In this document: positions 62,050 to 64,000 of the stretch, one piece after another | How the letters are laid out: each line of letters starts with the position of its first letter | Numbering within the stretch: the first letter of the stretch is position 1 | NCBI RefSeq assembly: GCF_014905555.1 | Contig: NZ_BNGS01000008.1 | Span: forward strand, 1 to 64,000 | Reading direction: 5' to 3' | Source: Streptomyces sp. Y2F8-2 | GTDB taxonomy: Bacteria; Actinomycetota; Actinomycetes; Streptomycetales; Streptomycetaceae | DNA: 64,000 nucleotides | Program-made: the position numbers and the translations under genes | Notes under the pieces: model-generated | The model's database searches: none | What the model was told of the DNA's origin: nothing | What the model saw: the letters and a program-made list of their open reading frames with translations, nothing else

Positions 62050-62135
62050 ACCGCCCTTACCGATCCCGGGCCTTCGGAACGTACGCCGATGGCCCGGGGT
62101 CCTACCCCACGACTGCCCCACGACCATGGAGAGCG

Positions 62136-62627
62136 TTGAAACGGTCCCGTGAGAGGGCGGCGTCCGAGCTGTTCGCCGCCGTCTATCCACGCCTCGCCGG
62201 CTGGTGCCGCCGTCTCGTCGACGACGACGGGACGGCCCACGAGATCGCCTCGGAGGCGTTCACCCGGCTCTGGGCCCGCTGGACCTCCGTGGACGAGCCC
62301 CGCGGCTTCCTCTACGTCACCGCGGCCAACCTCGTCCGGGACCACTGGCGCAAGCTGGAGCGCGAGCGCAGAGCCGTGCACCGTGCCACCACGGAGGCCG
62401 CCGTCCGCCCCCACCCCGAACAGGCCGACCCCTCGGTGCGCCTGCTCGTGCAGTCGCTGCCGGAGCGACTGCGCGTCCCGATCCTGCTGCACTACTACGC
62501 TGACATGCCGATCCGGGAGGTGTCCGTGCTGACCGGACGCAAGGAAGGAACCGTCAAGGCCGACCTGCACGCGGCCCGGGAACTGCTCCGCGTCCACCTG
62601 AGGAGAAGCCTTGACCACACGCTCTGA
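62136..62627 (+). CDS. ECF sigma factor, copy 2
   Basis: Identical to 28368-28859, TTG start with GGAG upstream. Confidence 0.88.
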   Translation: MKRSRERAASELFAAVYPRLAGWCRRLVDDDGTAHEIASEAFTRLWARWTSVDEPRGFLYVTAANLVRDHWRKLERERRAVHRATTEAAVRPHPEQADPSVRLLVQSLPERLRVPILLHYYADMPIREVSVLTGRKEGTVKADLHAARELLRVHLRRSLDHTL

Positions 62628-63114
62628 CGACGGTCCGGAGCTGGAACCCGACGACCCCCTCGCGGTGATCCTGCGGCCCCCCTCGGACCATCTCGGCCCG
62701 CCCCCCGGCCGCTTCCGCGCGATCCGCCGCGCCGCGGCCCGCCGCCGGCTGCTCCGCGCCGCGGCCGGGGCCGGCCTGACCGCCGCCGTCGCCGTCCTCG
62801 TCGCCCTGCCGCTCCACCTGACGACGCCCGAGACACCGGCGCCCCCGTCGGTCCCCCTCGCGCCCCCGCCCCCGAGCGGTCGTCCGGCGCCCGCCGGCCC
62901 GTCGGCGTCGCCCTCGCCGTCGGCGCCGCCCCGGAGCGTCACCCGGCGCCCCACCACGCCTCCCCGTGCCGGCGGTTCCCGCACCCCGAGCCGCCCGCCG
63001 GCCGCCACCCGGGAACCGTCGGCGACACCGACCGCGGCACGTCCCGAGCCGTCGGCGAGCCGGACCGCGGCCGGCACCGCACCGTCGCTCAGCCCGTCGA
63101 TACGGCCGAGGTAG
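62611..63114 (+). CDS. One-TM sigma-coupled protein, copy 2
   Basis: Identical to 28843-29346; overlaps the sigma gene by 17 bases. Confidence 0.7.
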   Translation: MTTRSDDGPELEPDDPLAVILRPPSDHLGPPPGRFRAIRRAAARRRLLRAAAGAGLTAAVAVLVALPLHLTTPETPAPPSVPLAPPPPSGRPAPAGPSASPSPSAPPRSVTRRPTTPPRAGGSRTPSRPPAATREPSATPTAARPEPSASRTAAGTAPSLSPSIRPR

Positions 63115-63486
63115 TCACGGCCACTCGGTCGGCGCGACGCAGACGTGCACGGCCCGGGGCGTCGGCAGGCGGATCCCCATGCCGGTCCGCGTGGTCGAGT
63201 CGCGGGAGGCCCGCGAGAGCGGCGGTCCCCTGGCCGTTCGAACGCTGAGCCCGCAGGTCAGTCGGTGTTCGGGAGTGTGCCGGCGCAACCGTCAGTCTCA
63301 CCACCACCGCCCCCTGGGCCGCAAGGCGCGGGAGGCACCCCTGCAAGGCCCCCGGAGAATCCCCTCACGAGCCCCACACAGTCTGCACACGGTCTTTCGA
63401 TAACCCCGTTAGCGTGGCAACCCGTTCGATTCCAAGTGCGAACGCGGCCCGTCGGGGCGGCGGCCAGCCCACACAGGAAGACCGCA

Positions 63487-64000
63487 ATGGACTACTGCTC
63501 CTCGTGTCGTCGGCATCTCAACGGCGCCCTGGTGTGCCCCGGATGCGGTGCCTACGCCCCCGACATCGCCCCGGTCACCGCCGACGGCCACACCGTCCCG
63601 GGCCCGGCCACCACGGCGACGCCGGTCATGGAGGCGACGGCGGCCACGGCGGCATGGGAGTTCGCGGCTCCGGACGTCGACGAGGCCCCGCACGCCGGTC
63701 CGCCCGCCGACCCCACGGGCCCGACGCGCCGCACGGAAGGGCGTGCCGCGCGGCGGCGCCGGCTGGCGCGCTGGAAGAAGACCCAGCGCAAGGCCCTGGT
63801 GGCGACCGCCGTCGCCCTCGTCGGAGGCGGTCTGACCGTGGCCTCGATGGACCGGCACACCGCCGACCGCGCCCAGGCGGCCCCGGCTCCGGAGGCGTCG
63901 GCCCTCGGCGGTGCGGAGGAACCGACGTCGCTGTACAGCAGTCCGGCGCCGCCCCGCTCCGGCACCCCGGGCTCCGGCGCGCCCCGGGCAGCGCACACCC
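63487..64000 (+). CDS. SCO2400-family protein, copy 2 (cut by window end)
   Basis: The first 171 codons of the gene seen whole at 29719-30591: zinc ribbon, basic stretch and membrane segment are inside, while the Ser/Thr-rich tail runs past base 64000. Confidence 0.85.
   Translation, partial: MDYCSSCRRHLNGALVCPGCGAYAPDIAPVTADGHTVPGPATTATPVMEATAATAAWEFAAPDVDEAPHAGPPADPTGPTRRTEGRAARRRRLARWKKTQRKALVATAVALVGGGLTVASMDRHTADRAQAAPAPEASALGGAEEPTSLYSSPAPPRSGTPGSGAPRAAHT

Larger units (their letters stand above)
33906..64000. repeat. Tandem direct duplication, copy 2 (cut by window end)
   Basis: This corresponds to bases 138-30232 of copy 1. The last 3,673 bp of the unit (the rest of the SCO2400-like gene, the Ser/Thr kinase, the oxygenase-like gene, the secreted HNH-like gene and the DUF1980 tail) should lie beyond base 64000. 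There the DUF1980 gene is expected to continue into its intact N-terminal part. Confidence 0.97.

Noticed and set aside
33906..64000. Two anciently duplicated, diverged paralogous clusters
   Set aside because: No substitutions or indels were found, including in intergenic DNA and pseudogenes, so this is a recent copy or artefact, not old paralogy.
1..64000. tRNA, rRNA or CRISPR loci
   Set aside because: No cloverleaf, rRNA-like or repeat-spacer pattern was recognised on either strand.

Overview
The window is high-GC actinomycete DNA, almost certainly Streptomyces: strong G/C third-position bias, rare TTA codons, a SARP regulator, ECF sigma factors, a class F sortase and an SCO2400-type protein. 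The main fact about it is structural. Bases 138-33905 (33,768 bp) are followed at once by a second, directly oriented copy starting at 33906 that runs off the right edge at 64000. Every gene from metF onward recurs at exactly +33,768 with the same translation, and I found no base difference or indel. The joint at 33905/33906 fuses the last 70 codons of a DUF1980/TIGR03943-type gene to the first 87 codons of ahcY. An apparently intact ahcY start lies at the left edge (399 to <1). No insertion sequence or long repeat lies at the joint.

Layout of one unit (add 33,768 for copy 2). (1) 1-6242, minus strand: a SARP regulator with a TTA codon, a type II thioesterase, and a SAM-regeneration cassette metK, adenosine-kinase-like gene, gutted metH, metF, ahcY. 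This looks like the edge of a biosynthetic gene cluster lying to the left. (2) 6645-9975: a TetR regulator divergent from a leaderless-looking PadR-ABC exporter operon whose permease has a TTA codon. (3) 9976-15885: terminator, transposase scar, secreted I36/FG-GAP protein, PAP2-type membrane protein, MOSC protein, DHA2 drug-efflux pump. (4) 16112-19911: two convergent, paralogous secreted beta-propeller proteins. (5) 20068-22338: NDH-2-like flavoprotein with an ECF41-type sigma factor. (6) 22596-26919: GNAT-like protein, then a TetR-controlled SDR/SDR/aldo-keto reductase operon. (7) 26928-30591: alpha/beta-hydrolase remnant, sortase-substrate-like protein plus class F sortase, ECF sigma factor with a one-TM partner, and an SCO2400-like protein. 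(8) 30924-33426: Ser/Thr kinase, 2OG-Fe(II) oxygenase-like protein (DUF6445-like), secreted HNH-like protein. (9) 33693-33905: the broken DUF1980 gene at the joint.

Working together: metK makes SAM, methyltransferases (presumably in the neighbouring cluster) produce SAH, ahcY splits it, the kinase could remove adenosine, and metF supplies methyl-THF; but the local metH keeps only scraps of two domains, so homocysteine remethylation must come from elsewhere. The duplication doubles the SARP, thioesterase, metK, metF, both exporters and two sigma factors, but not ahcY, which is truncated in copy 2. Perfect identity means the event is very recent (for example in a selected strain) or an assembly artefact; read depth and reads spanning 33905/33906 would decide.
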